Below, piece after piece: positions 1 through 11,290 of a stretch of 64,000 nt of DNA. The notes under the pieces were generated by a model. The model did no database searches and was not told the origin of the DNA. It was given only the letters and a program-made list of their open reading frames with translations. The DNA lies in the NCBI GenBank assembly GCA_021234155.1, contig JAJEKV010000002.1:39547841-39611840 (forward strand), read 5' to 3'. The position numbers were made by a program, and so were the translations under genes. Position 1 is the first letter of the stretch, and every line of letters begins with the position of its first letter. Origin of the DNA: Isoetes taiwanensis (Eukaryota; Streptophyta; Lycopodiopsida; Isoetales; Isoetaceae).

Positions 1-240
1 CCGGCCATAATGGGGCTGTCGTACGGGCCTGCCACCCAGGATTCGCCTGGGCGAACCCGGTAGGGTGGCCAGGTACTCCTGAGTGTCTGCAGACGAACTC
101 TGGTTAGGGGTTCGCTTGGGCGAACCCGGCAGCAATGCCAAGTAAGCCCGGCCGCCCCGCCGCGCTGGCGGGGTTCGCTGGGCGAATCCGGGTCGAGGTT
201 CGGCAAGGGCGAATTCTCGGGGGTTCGCCCAAGCGAACCC
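1..240. repeat. Cluster of five GGGTTCGC-type palindromes
   Basis: Five near-palindromic copies of a word built from GGGTTCGC and its inverse complement lie at about 39-57, 108-127, 171-189, 198-216 and 221-240. The copies differ mainly in the central bases (CTGG, TTGG, TGG, CCAA). The surrounding DNA is GC-rich and has no convincing reading frame. The arrangement matches the locus-specific palindrome families found in introns elsewhere in this window, so this may be an intron or flank of a gene that lies mostly left of the window; that last point is inference. Confidence 0.75.
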
Positions 241-456
241 ACTTGGCCGCCCAACTTCGTTTTGGGGGCCATTCGAAGCACCGAACAATTGGGTGCTATT
301 TATTTATTTTTTTTTTTTTTTTTTTTTTGTTTCAAGCATCCTGTTCGTTCCAAACCGTTGTGATTGGAAAGGAGGTTTCTTTTGAAAATTTTAATGGCCT
401 TTGATTTGGAATATGACATGGAATATTTGCAAAATCAAAGGCCGAAATATAAAGAT

Positions 457-489
<33 letters not shown>

Positions 490-2039
490 ACACACACATT
501 AAAGATCTATTAAAATGGATTAAGATCTTGTTTTAGTTAGGGGTACCCTCGAAATGTTAGGGGTAGGCCACATTTCCTCAGCCTTAACATTTCCGGCAAG
601 CTTGGATTTCACTTCGCATGCAGAGAGATACAATACGAGGTCAGTGATGGATTCTTGGCGAGGTCAGCGATGGATTGAACCTTGGAAAAGAAGGATTGAA
701 TCATTCAAGATTAGGCAGAAACAGGGCAGACCCACTTGTTGGCGAAGTGCTTTAGCTTCAGCTTTTCGAGTAGCAGAATCTAAGTAAGATTGCGCTTCTG
801 CTTCAACACGAAGGCGATGAGCTTCTGCAATTGCTTCGGCCCTTTGGTTGCCGGATTTGCCTTGCCGGATTGCTTCGGCCCTTTGATTGTCGGATTTACC
901 TTGCCGGATTGCATCATGCTCTGCATCGAAACAAGAAAAAACAAGCTTACCTAAAATTTTCCTCTGTTTTTTCTACTTTCAAGAAGACGATTCTTATAAT
1001 TTATCTGCCGGATCTATGAATCCAGAATAAAAAAGAAGCTGGGAGGGTACCTTCTTGAGATCGATGGGCATAGCCGGGGACAGATTGGACTGCATTTTAA
1101 ACGTCTAACCGAGCAGGCGCTAAGAATTGCAAGATGTCCATCGGATGATTCAGACCATAAGCTACGGCGACAGATGTTTGCAGAGAAGTCATTTTGTAAT
1201 ATATAGCTGGCACAAGCATGCCAGATGGCACTAGCAACCTGCTAGGTAGGACAGGAAAGTCATAGGAAAGTTATAGGATGTAAGAATGATGATAATAAGG
1301 AGAAATGTGACCTACCCTAACATTTCGTACATTTAAACTTAGGTTCCTTATCCTACAACCTCAGTTTCTGAATCCCAAAACTATTAGCGTTACATTCCTT
1401 TTCTCCTCTAACAAAAGTTAAAAGAGGAATCAATTTTCAGAAAATGGGGATATGCTAGCTCAGATTCTTTTTTTTTCCTTTTCGACTTAATTACGAGTAT
1501 GCAATGTAGGATAATGTAGAATTCCTTTGTTAAATTTATATTCATCGATTTTGTGGTGCATTCATACTTAAATACGGACGTCCTACTTGGACTTGCTTGT
1601 GTTCTTACTTCCCTGCAATATGGTATGTGGGTGACCTTTTTTGTTGTATTAATATGATGCTGCCACAGCAGATCAATCCACTGCAGAATGGTGATTTTGT
1701 AGCCCATTCTGTTGTTTGAGGGATCGAAAAACAGGGGATCCTTGAAAAACAGAGGATCCTTTCCTATTTCTATTCTTTTTTCCTTGATTGCTAAGCTATT
1801 ACTATCACACATTTTCCAGATTCAAATTCACTCTACAACAACCGATATGATTGGTTTTCCTTTGGATCGGAAATCCAAATGAATAAGCTGCAGACCCGTC
1901 TGAATAAGGATTCGGAAGTACTGTGTAGATTGCAATGGGCGACATTTGTGCATTCAAGTTGCTTGCAAGTTGAATGTGGCAGAGGAAATGCTAGACTAGT
2001 TAAGTTATTGACAATTGAAATGAGGTACAATGTGGGTGG
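241..2039. other. No recognisable gene; low-complexity runs and a 39-bp tandem pair
   Basis: This stretch holds a T-run near 301-328, an A-run near 459-488 followed by a short CA run, and a two-copy tandem repeat of about 39 bases at 829-907 (ATTGCTTCGGCCCTTTG.. twice). Short open frames exist but none has a domain, a convincing start or family resemblance. Confidence 0.5.
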
Positions 2040-2204
2040 TCAGGTGGAGCGGATAGGGGTTGCAATGCTCCAAGCAAAACCGTAAGGGTCGAGGAGTTTG
2101 CCATAGCGCTGGCCCCAAGACTGATCTGCAACGCCCTCCAAAACTTGACAGCCGGCCTCCAAAGCTCGATCAAAAGCAGCATCCACATCGTTGGGCTTTT
2201 CACG
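2040..2204 (-). CDS. VOC/glyoxalase-fold protein, exon 2 (C-terminal half)
   Basis: Read on the minus strand from 2204, after a polypyrimidine tract and AG acceptor (2205-2206), this exon encodes NDVDAAFDRALEAG, then WGQRYGKLLDPYGFAWS, ending in TGA at 2040-2042. That is the C-terminal beta-alpha-beta-beta half of PhnB-like vicinal-oxygen-chelate proteins (the plant At5g48480-like group), in which the W-G-x-R-x-G...DP-x-G-x-x-W pattern is typical. It joins in phase 0 with the exon at 7735-7959 to give about 129 residues, close to the family's length. The intron between them is about 5.5 kb and contains PPR genes on the same strand. Substrate is unknown; enzymes of this fold act on small molecules through a metal, but many plant members are uncharacterised. 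Confidence 0.75.
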   Translation of the reverse strand, partial: REKPNDVDAAFDRALEAGCQVLEGVADQSWGQRYGKLLDPYGFAWSIATPIRST

Positions 2205-2318
2205 CTGGGACGCAACAAAAAAAAACCAAACAAGGTGCTACGCACGGAGGGTTGCCCTCTATGGCCGGAGGGTGAAGTGGCTTAAATCATAGCTCAAAGT
2301 CATGTTTTGACAATCAAT

Positions 2319-2933
2319 TCAAATTGCTATTTCTAGACAATAGAATACTTGATACCATGACTTTATGGGAATTGGCCTGAAGAAATATTTGGTGCTCGGC
2401 ATGGAAGAAGTATTGCAAAAACTCATTTGGAACTCAACACTGGGAACACGAGATCCTAAAGCCAACAGTTTGTGTGCCTCATCTAATTTTCTCACTTTAC
2501 AAAGCTTGTCAACAAGGTCCCTAAATGTTAAAGCCCTAGGAGCAAAACCTTTCTCAACCATCCGCTCACACACATCTAATGCTGCACTGTATCTCTCATT
2601 CTCACAAAGAGCAAGAAAGAGAGTATTATAGAAGTGTTATAGCTCACAACATTGGGATGCAACTTATTTGAAGCAATAACCTCGAAAAAAGCCTTCAGCT
2701 TCATCCAATTTTCCAACTTTACATAGGCCCTTCAGGAATGAGTTGAATGTTATGATATTTGGGTGATAACTTCTCTGAGCCATCTTTTGTAGTAAAGATT
2801 TTGCATCATCAACTTGTCTCGCATCGGACAGTCCATCAATAAGGGACGTGCATGTTTTGACATACTGTGGAACATATATTGCCTTGAGGCCCTTAGTCAT
2901 GGCCATCAAGAAATAATTCAAAAGCTCATTCAT
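2319..2933 (-). pseudogene. P-class PPR gene fragment, frameshifted
   Basis: Two minus-strand frames carry PPR repeats: YVKTCTSLIDGLSDARQVDDA and NIITFNSFLKGLCKVGKLDEA (2664-2933), then ALTFRDLVDKLCKVRKLDEAH (2319-2573). Repeats of 35 residues with the ITFN..L..GLCK.GKLDEA pattern are P-class PPRs, which bind organellar RNA without an editing tail. A frameshift near 2650 separates the frames, and no signal peptide or full N terminus is visible. The fragment lies in the long intron of the VOC gene. It is likely a truncated pseudogene; a spliced, longer gene reaching right of 2933 cannot be excluded. Confidence 0.65.
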
Positions 2934-4724
2934 GCTCGAGTAAAAAAAGAATTACCAAAGTAGAGCATCACTCTATGCGATTGCAACCAAAAATTCAAAT
3001 AAAAAATGGAGGTACATAACTTCCAGATAATTATGCACACTTCAATAAATGTTGTAATCTATCAAACCAAACTGGCTTTTCAATGAATAAGAATTTCTAG
3101 AAAGAAAATGGCTTACCAGATAAATATCCAATGCCTCAATCTCTTTTACTTTCTTAAGATCGGGCAAAACTCTGGGGTTGCCTGTGAAAAGTAAGTGGTT
3201 TCTGCAGTTGAAGCTCCTCTTCATCTGCCCCTTTAGCCCCTGTTTAAAAGGAAATTTAATAGCTAAACCTTATAAAAGCAATAGCTAGGACTGATACACT
3301 GACAATATATGTTACCTGCCATATAACAATGAATTGTCTCTACTGAGGAAAAACAATTCTTACGGATTAAGCAAGTCTATGACATTTCCAGGGTTTTCTG
3401 TTAGCGCTTCATCCTGCAGCCTAAAATACTCTTCATCAATCAAACATGTGTATTACGTTATATTGCTTACTTGTGGATGGGGACGCCAATTTTTTTTGCC
3501 ATACAGATGTGCCCAAGATGAAATGGCCACCTTGTAGGAGTTGATTCTTAACCGATTAGTAATATTTCAGAGGACTTGCATGAAGCATAGGGCGGATCAG
3601 ATTGGAGCTTCAGGTCTGCCCGTTACCCGGTTGGAACATCGGCGATCCAGAACATGCGAAACCGCCAGTTTACAGGCAACAAACGGTTTGGAGCAGTCGC
3701 CAGAATATCCTCGGTATATTCCAGTATATACCTCACTTAAGCAAGGGTTTGCCCCCCTAGGGGCAACCCAAAAACGAACACTTTTTGGCTAGCCATGCAT
3801 TTATACCCCTATATAATTTAATATTATTTTTCAATATATAAAGTTTATATTTGCAAAATAAGTATATATCATCATGGCATAATCTTATTATCACCATTAT
3901 ATATCAAATTGATTAATGTTGGCAATTAATATTGGGAACAAAACCTTAAGTCAAATACCCCTAGAACGCATGCACTTTTCTATACATGGGGTGAACTGAT
4001 TCACTTTTCAAAACGCCAAGGAGACGATAGAATAGTAATCTCTTCTTCCTCCCCGTGCCATAAGTAATAAAAATTAGTGTTGACTTCAAGGAAGAGTGCA
4101 AGAAATATGTTTTGAACCAAGAAAGGAGGGAAGGCACCGAGCAAGAAAGTGTACGACATTTTTCACTTCGGTAGTGCAGATTCTAGACTTGTAAAATTGA
4201 AAGAATCGGCACACCGTTTCTTTCTATTCTTAATCTCTACCACTGGATCTTCTCTAAATCTATACTTCTAGCTCGAGTTTCATGCAATATTCTAGCCATC
4301 ATCTCTCGGGCTTATATCAAGCTATGTGCATCTTATGAACGTGAGAACGTTAAGGGAATACTTAACCCACAAAGGGATTTGTAATTCCCTATCCCATTCT
4401 GAAATATAGTGTTTATGATTCCATAAGCATGACTTGAGAAGAGTTTGCAATATCTAACATAGCTGGGCCTAGCAGGCCTAAGTGTCCCCATATGGAACAG
4501 CCCTTAGATCATCGATCTACAAATACGTAGCTTTATTCGCGCTATGCCTTCCATTACCCGAGATGTCATATTCAAGTTATAATCTTTCAAACAGTTTTGA
4601 GAAATTCCTGAATGGCCAGAAAGTAATGATATTAATTGTATGACTCTCTTTTCCTTCACAAATGCCTACATACTAAAGTATGTTACAAGATCAAAGAACT
4701 TCTAACAAGGGCCATGCAATAACA
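2934..4724. other. VOC-gene intron DNA with repeats, no gene
   Basis: No convincing gene. It contains the 3410-3775 repeat described separately. The remainder is AT-rich sequence with short frames only. Confidence 0.5.
3410..3775. repeat. Copy 1 of a duplicated segment ending in a palindrome
   Basis: Bases 3410-3540 resemble 6810-6950, which is the start of the DYW-PPR gene and its upstream DNA (shared CATCAATCAAACATGTG and GGACGCCAATTTTTTT). Bases 3600-3775 resemble 7527-7705 (shared CTGCCCGTTACCCGGTTGG). Both copies end with the near-palindrome GGGTTTGCCCC..GGGGCAACCC (3745-3769 here). The two segments are in the same orientation on either side of the PPR gene, so a direct duplication or two insertions of one repeat has occurred. 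Confidence 0.7.
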
Positions 4725-6841
4725 TCAGTGATAATCCTCACATGAGCAGGATCCATCCTTGAAGTGGTGCATACGGTAACCATCCCTTATTATAATGTCT
4801 CGCTTTTCAATTTTAGAAATGATCTTGGTTGCACTATGGCAGTCTACACAGACGCGGAGATTTTTTCTTTCTTGAATAACTGCCCCTGGAGGTGTCTTGA
4901 TAAGCCCAAATGCTACAGCCAGTTTTTCACAGTGCCCACATAAGGCATCCTCCTTGTCCTGGTCTGACATTTGTTGCAGCACCAAGTCCACTTTTGGTGC
5001 ATAACCACTCTCCTTCATTCGATCACTTAAATTTTTTTAGCATTGCATAGATCTCTTCACTTTCGGGGTGGCTCTTGTCCCCAACAATGAATTCATGGAC
5101 TGCCTCATTTAGTTCAATCCATGCCTTTGCAGGTCTCTTCCATGCACCTACCTGCTTTCGGAGCCCTTCTATTCTTGCAGCATCCTTCCACATGTGAGCA
5201 TCAGAAAATATACCTAAAATATACCTGACATAAGCACATATGCGGAGGCATGATGGAAATTCAAGTTGGCAACTTGGTCAAAAGATCGTCTTGCAATGTC
5301 CACATTGCCGTATGTTTTGCAGGCAGCAAGTAAAGCTGTCCAGCCATTAAAGATGGGCTCCATAAGTTGCAAAAGACTTTCTGCTTCATCTAAATATCCT
5401 GCACGGCCAAGAAGGTCAACCATACAGTTGTAATGACGATCATCAAGCACCAGGAAATGATCTCCTGTCATAGCCTTGAAGAACTTAAAGCCCATATCAA
5501 CTAAACCAGCATGACTGCAGGCAGCAAGAATTGTAGCAAATACTACTTCATCTGGTTTGATGCCATGTAGTTGCATATCCTCAAGACACTGTTTGGCCTC
5601 TTCAACTTTCCCCCTTTGAGCGTATCCTGTAATAATTGCTCCCCATGTGACTATGTCTCTATTTGGCAACCCATTAAAGACCTCGCATGCATCATCAAAC
5701 TTTCCACATTTTACATACATATCAACAATGGTATTTCCCACAACAATATCGCATTGAAAACCATTCTCAATAATTTGCTTATGAACCTGCCTGCCTTTTC
5801 TATCGCGCCGATGCTGACACAAGCCTTTAAGACGCTTAGAAATATAGCCTTGTCCGGTTTTATATGCTCAAGCTGCATCCTCTCAAACAAATGCAGAGCA
5901 ATAAGTCCTTCTCCATGCTGAGCATATCCAGAAATCATTGCTCCCCATGTTACAACATCTCTATCTGGTAGCTGGTCAAAGATTTCACGGGGTTCTTCCA
6001 AGCTACCACATTAGGCATACATATCAACTAGCACACTTCCTACAATTCTAGAATGAATTCCAGCCCTAAGGATCTGCCCATGAATGCTTCTAATATCTAT
6101 GCTGCTACAAGCCTTCAAAATGATTGCAAACATAATCTCATTAGGTTTTAACCCCTTCTGAATCATCATATCAAAGCATTCAAGAGCAAGTGTGGCTTTG
6201 TCATGCTGGATATATCCTGTAATCATTGAGCTAAATGCCACCAAATCTGGATGTTTTAACTGGTCAAAAATCCTTCGTGCCTCTTCTAGATCATCAGATT
6301 TAGCATACTTATCAACCAGAGCTGTGCCCACAACAATATCAGACTGGAGTCCTACTTTAGTGATATGAACAATATCAGACTGGAGTCCTACTTTAGTGAT
6401 ATGGTCATGGATTTGTCTGCCTTGCTCAATAGCTCCCACGTTGCCACATGCTTTCAAAATGCTTGAATATGTAAACTTATCTAGATTGATGCTCTCATAT
6501 TCCATTGTGTTATAGAACTCTAGTGCCATCTCACCTTTGCCAGATTTAGCATGGGCTGCAATAATTGCACTCCATGTATACAAACTGGGTTTGCTAGTCC
6601 TGCTAAATGCTTTGTTTGCTTCAACTAAATTTTCAGAGAAGGAAAAAAGACGTACAAAGTGATCAGTCAATGCAGCAATAGAATCCAGTCCATCATGGGC
6701 CATTATGGACTGCACACGTCTGCCTAAGTCCAAATCTTGTTGTTTTGTGCACTCATATGCCAGCTGGTAAGCAAGATCTCTAGAAACAGCCATACCCTGC
6801 AACTGCATAACCTGCAGCCTAAAACACTCTTCATCAATCAA
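4725..6841 (-). pseudogene. PPR-E-DYW RNA-editing factor, disrupted
   Basis: The conceptual product starts MIDEECFRLQVMQLQG (ATG 6841) and runs through PLS-type PPR repeats (TYSSILKACGNVGAIEQGRQ, VVGTALVDKYAK, TWGAMISGYAQHG, VVFATILAACSHAGLVDMG), an E region (YNCMVDLLGRAGYLDEAESL), and a DYW deaminase domain with HxE (GHCEKLAVAFGL) and CxxC (VCVDCHSATKII), ending CSCEDYH. Such proteins bind organellar transcripts and deaminate C to U. Lesions: TAA in DMYA*CGS (6011-6013), a frameshift near 5815, a short repeated TATATTTTAGG stretch with a stop near 5214-5230, and a frameshift in an A-run near 5030. A 36-bp tandem duplication near 6335-6410 repeats HITKVGLQSDIV. The ending is DYH rather than DYW. 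It lies within the VOC-gene intron. It is probably a pseudogene, unless the indels are assembly errors. Confidence 0.85.
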
Positions 6842-7734
6842 ACATGTGTATTACGTTATGTTGCTCGCTTGCGGATGGGGACGCCAATTTTTTTTTGCCA
6901 TACAGATGCTACGATGCCCAAGCTGAAATGGCTTACGTTCTGTTGGTACTATCAATAAGGTCAATTGAGCATTCCAATATTGCCTTTCTGGCATCATACC
7001 TGTTAATGGAAAATGGTTGCAGAACCCATATACAGAAGGCAAATTACAAAATACGAACATAAAGACCTGAAGTATTACCTCCAGTCACCATCCACCTGAC
7101 TCACTGTTGGCGGGTCTCGCAAAGCAGGCAAAGGTATTGAAATCACAACATTATGTAGCTCAAATCTTTGTAAAGCTTCATATTCAATGTTAACATAACA
7201 TTGCCACCAGAAACTGAAGGCCATCAGTTAACTGATATGGAAATGGCAGTTTTAAAGTGTCAGACACTAGCCTATATAGGAACAGCTATGGGCTCGCATG
7301 GGCATTGAAAACTCATGCATGAATAGGAGGTTGCATTTACTTACTGGTCAAAGGCACAAACGATTCCTCCTTGCTCTGCATGGGCCACTTTAAGATAACA
7401 GATGCTGAACCGGTTGGGAAAGGTCTGCTTGGATCTTTCAGTGCAAGTATATTTTCTCTAGAATATAAGTCCTTGTCGATATTAGGATGGGTTTTGAATT
7501 GCACCTCCTCCTGCCCAACTCAATCGGGTCTGCCCGTTACCCGGTTGGAAGATCGGCGATCCAAACATGCGAAACCGCCAGTTTACAGGCAACAAACAGT
7601 TTTTAGCAGTCGCCAGAATATCCTCGGTATATTCCAGCATATACTTAGGATATGCCACAAACCCACTTAAACAAGGGTTTGCCCCCCTAGGGGCAACCCA
7701 AAAAATAAATTACGTCTGATAGCGAAAAACTTAC
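6842..7734. repeat. Copy 2 of the duplicated segment (6810-6950 and 7527-7705) and intron DNA
   Basis: The start of the PPR gene and its upstream DNA (6810-6950) and the block at 7527-7705 match copy 1 at 3410-3775. The 7527-7705 block ends with the palindrome at 7675-7699, about 30 bases from the VOC exon 1 donor. No gene is seen in 6951-7526. Confidence 0.65.
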
Positions 7735-7959
7735 GAAAAGGCCCTCGGTCTCGTCGCAGACCATGAATTCGACATTGCCGCATTTGAGATGCGAGTGTAG
7801 GATGAGGGTTTGTGTTTTAGGATGGGGTTTGTGGTTGTCGTGCACAGATCTGGCAACCTCGTGTGCTCCAAAAGCTTTGGCGTAGAAGGCGATTGCTTCT
7901 GCTGCCTTTGGCGCTTCGATTACGAGATGCGGCCTCAGCTGCTCCAACACTATCTCCAT
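7735..7959 (-). CDS. VOC/glyoxalase-fold protein, exon 1 (N-terminal half)
   Basis: Starts at ATG 7959 and encodes RPHLVIEAPKAAEAIAFYAKAFGA near its N terminus, the classic first beta-alpha unit of PhnB-like VOC proteins, followed by a segment ending FMVCDETEGLF. A consensus donor GTAAGT follows at 7734-7729, giving a phase-0 intron. Reading on past the donor gives only a short out-of-family tail. Exon 2 is at 2040-2204. The donor lies about 30 bases from a roughly 170-bp repeat at 7527-7705, so the intron has clearly grown by insertion. Nothing in either exon is broken, so the gene may be functional if the long intron is spliced. Confidence 0.8.
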
Positions 7960-8284
7960 CTTCGATTCACAACTAGGTATCCTCCCACTGCTTGCTTATT
8001 CATTTATTCCTTTATACTTCCTTCCGTCTATGGTTCCCCTCTCTGCTGCCATTTGGCTTCCATGCCATTCTACATCTTTCTCCCTTAAATTCTCTCCTTT
8101 TATATACGTGGGTTCTTTCATTGGGATCCCGGTATATTCCCCTAGGTATGCCAAAATTAAGAGCACATACCTTGCGTATCTTATACATCTTTCAAACCAG
8201 GTAAATATTTTAATGGTGTTGGAATCATTAGATTTTGTACTTGTTTTTTTACATCATCCAACTCTTTTTCTTCCATGCCTTTGC

Positions 8285-9720
8285 ATGCTAAATGTTCCCC
8301 ATCTTGATAATTTTCAATTCCATTCTTAACATGGATGTAATTTTAAGTTTCGTGAGCAATGTCTGGGTACCTTTCTTGTCCCTTACTACTGGAAACTCTC
8401 CGTGGTGGTTCAAGTATTTCGCTACCTTCTCTAGCGGCCCTCTGTCTAGTGACCACATTTACTTCTACTGGATCAATCATTATCTTCCAAGATGATCATC
8501 CTTGTTTCCCTACTCTCTTTAGACGAATCATCCTTAGGTTTTACCACTGTATTTTTCAATGGTTTTAGATCTACACTCTCTTGACTAATACCCTTTCTCC
8601 CCACACTTCCAACACTCGATCTCTTTAGTATTTCTTCTTGTTGAAGCTTCAGTAGACACCGCAAAGGTGGAAGTGCTTGGTTTTACTCTGGTTTTGTTAT
8701 TAAAATAACATTCTTTAATGCCATGGTTATTTCTCTCACAAATATAACACCATGTTGTTGGCAAAGAAACTCTTCATTCATTAGTGTAATGGCCTGGCAT
8801 TCTTTTAGGTTCACTCATATTTATTTTTTTTAAATCCCTCTTCTAAGTTTTGTTGCAACTTGTGTTGCAAATCCCGTACACCTTTAATTTCTTGATTTAT
8901 TTTCTTCTGTACAAGAGATTCCAAATCGGGTTTGGTATATCTCTTCATGCCAAAAATTGAGCTTATTTGTGCAGCTCTTTTGACTGCTTGGTTTTCTTAG
9001 ACTTCCATCACATCCTTCTATATAGTATAGCTTTTTTATCTGCTGCATTAGTACATCCAACTCAAGTTGCGAGGTTGAGCAGGCATTACTTTTAAGCCTA
9101 CTCCAGAAAAGCTTTGGTTTTTGTACCATCATATCTATCAACTCCTTTTGCTTAGCTGCCATGTATTTCCTCTTTTTCCTTCTTACCATCTCCATATAGT
9201 CTTTTTTCTTTCACATTTTATCGCACGATGTAGCTTCTTTATAATGCAAGCGCGCCGTCTTGCATTCATCATCAAACCATCTATTACATGGTAGCCCCTG
9301 GGCTCTTTTGAAAGAGCTCAAGCATCCAGTTACACTCTCTAGCAAGAGATTTCTAAGTTTAAGATCAATCTCGTCAGCCTTCTCTAGCCATAAAGTATGT
9401 CCTGCTTTATGTTCACAAAGCTCTAAGTATTATTTTGCTTTATGGAAATAAAAAGGATGCGAGAACTGTTCTTACCATTCACCATTTGTTTTGGTTGGCA
9501 TAGTATATTCAAGCGGAAAATAAGTGGCATATGGTCTGAATCTGGGCAGTCTCCAATGAAGAAGTCTGTGATGGTATCAATCAGATGTTCTCCTGCAATG
9601 AGATAATCCATGACACTTGAGCCCTTTCCTCTGGACCCAATTGAGGTGTATTTCTTAGACTGTGGCTAGGTGTCCCATTGTAAATAACAAAGCCCAATCC
9701 TCCACACATTGTATGTGTGT
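8285..9720 (-). mobile_element. Dispersed repeat, copy 1: LINE endonuclease end plus tandem CCHC knuckles
   Basis: This block matches 29098-30480 closely over about 1.4 kb. On the minus strand it reads first an AP-endonuclease C terminus (MDYLIAGEHLID..GDCPDSDHMPLIFRL, 9423-9611, with the SDHMPL motif of LINE endonucleases), then the linker before reverse transcriptase (YMAAKQKELIDMMVQKPKLFW, 8884-9195), then a region with two zinc knuckles: CYICERNNHGIKEC (about 8710-8760) and CWKCGEKGY*SREC (about 8590-8625). The first knuckle has intact C-x2-C-x4-H-x4-C spacing. In the second, His is Tyr and a stop follows. No reverse transcriptase remains. It is a decayed, probably rearranged retroelement: in a standard LINE the knuckle ORF lies upstream of the endonuclease, not downstream. 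Confidence 0.7.
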
Positions 9721-11290
9721 GTGTGTGTTATCAGTGTGTGTGTAATATGCCCAAACAAGAGACATAACACAATAAAACATAACAAAGTACAACAATCATA
9801 ACAATGTTATGCAGCCCATAACAATGTTATGCAGCCCATAATACTTCATGAAAGTCTAGTGAAAAACAAAAGAATGAGCAATTGAGAACTGGTTTAACAT
9901 CTCTGCTGTGGAATAGCAGCTGGAAATGCACACGAGCCATCCAATATCACACCTTCAGATGAAGAGAAGGATAAATTTGATGGGAAATCTATACAATGAT
10001 GTCCGAAGACAATGCAAATGCTGAAACAATAATAAATTTAACCAGCACAGTAGTCCAACGAAAAATTGAGTAGAACCAATGTACGCAAATCCAAAACCTA
10101 AGTTTAAGGATTGATGCTAGTACCTGCAGATCATCCAAGAGCATAAGTTAGTATAAGGATAGTAACTAGACTTGGGAACTGCAGGCGTCAACACATCAAT
10201 CCACTTGTTATTGATGTCCAAACTTAGAAATTGGAAGACATCAAACAATTCTACTACTATGAAATCATCATATTAAATAGCTGTGTAAACACTAAGAATG
10301 CAAAGAGCACATTTGCTTTGCATTAACGGGAACTGAGAACCTGAATAGCTACCACTGGTCATATGTATGTAATGCAGCATTAGATTATGTAGACTGGTAA
10401 GACCAACCATCAAATCCATGGTCAATCATCATTATCTATCAATTGAATAAACATAAACAATGGAATCGGAAAGAAACTGACACCATGTCCAAGTAAGGCA
10501 CTAAGTGCTTGCAATTGCCTTATATCATGCAACCGCAACATATTACATCATAATATAGATGTAGAATATGTAGAATGGTTATCATAAACTCAAAATCTCC
10601 ATAGTCAATCCCTATTCCCTAGTTGCAGGTATACAAACACTGTCATTAGAGGCAGACATCATGATCGAGTACAGCCCTGAGTGTTTACTTATGTCAAATA
10701 ATTAGAGATAAACAAACAAAAGAAAAATAAAGATAGAAGAGAAGAAAAACCGAAGAGAACAAAGAAAGAAATGGCAGCGAAAGACACAGATAGAAACAAA
10801 AGAAACTACAACGAAGTCAGGAAACAGAGACAAGACATAGACCAACAGAGAAAGAGCAACGAAAAATAAGGTGCAGATAGAAGAAAAGATGGACACAAAG
10901 ACAAGGGGAAAAAATAAAAAACCAACGAAGGAGTCAACAAAAACAAACAAAAGAGAAACAAAACAGACCAACCGACAACACAGGAGGACAGACCGGGCAA
11001 GCTGGGGGACCAACCTGACAAGAAGGTCGTACACGGAACCGGATGTCAGCGCCAACAGGGATCCAAAGAGAAGGAAAAAAAAGGAAAAAATTGAAGAAAA
11101 AGGACCGAAAAAAGAAAAGAGGAAGAAATAAACAAATGAAATAAAAATAACAACAATAAAAAGGAAGGAAAAGGACCGCAATAAACAAAATAAAAAACAA
11201 CCACAGTAGAACCAACGAAACAAAGGAAGAACCCAAGAGGAGGGTAGCACGAGAACCCAAGGAAGTTGGTCAAAGAACCGAGGCCAAGAG
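9721..11290. other. No gene; short tandem repeat, exon-like segment, purine-rich tract
   Basis: Short GT runs lie at 9713-9742 and a 22-bp tandem pair (CATAACAATGTTATGCAGCC) at about 9797-9840. Bases 10122-10235 resemble 13780-13880 (GACTTGGGAACTGCAGGC shared), an exon-like segment. From 10690 to 11290 the plus strand is almost pure A/G/C with many GAAA and ACAAA runs; the hydrophobic minus-strand frames there are composition artefacts. Confidence 0.5.
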
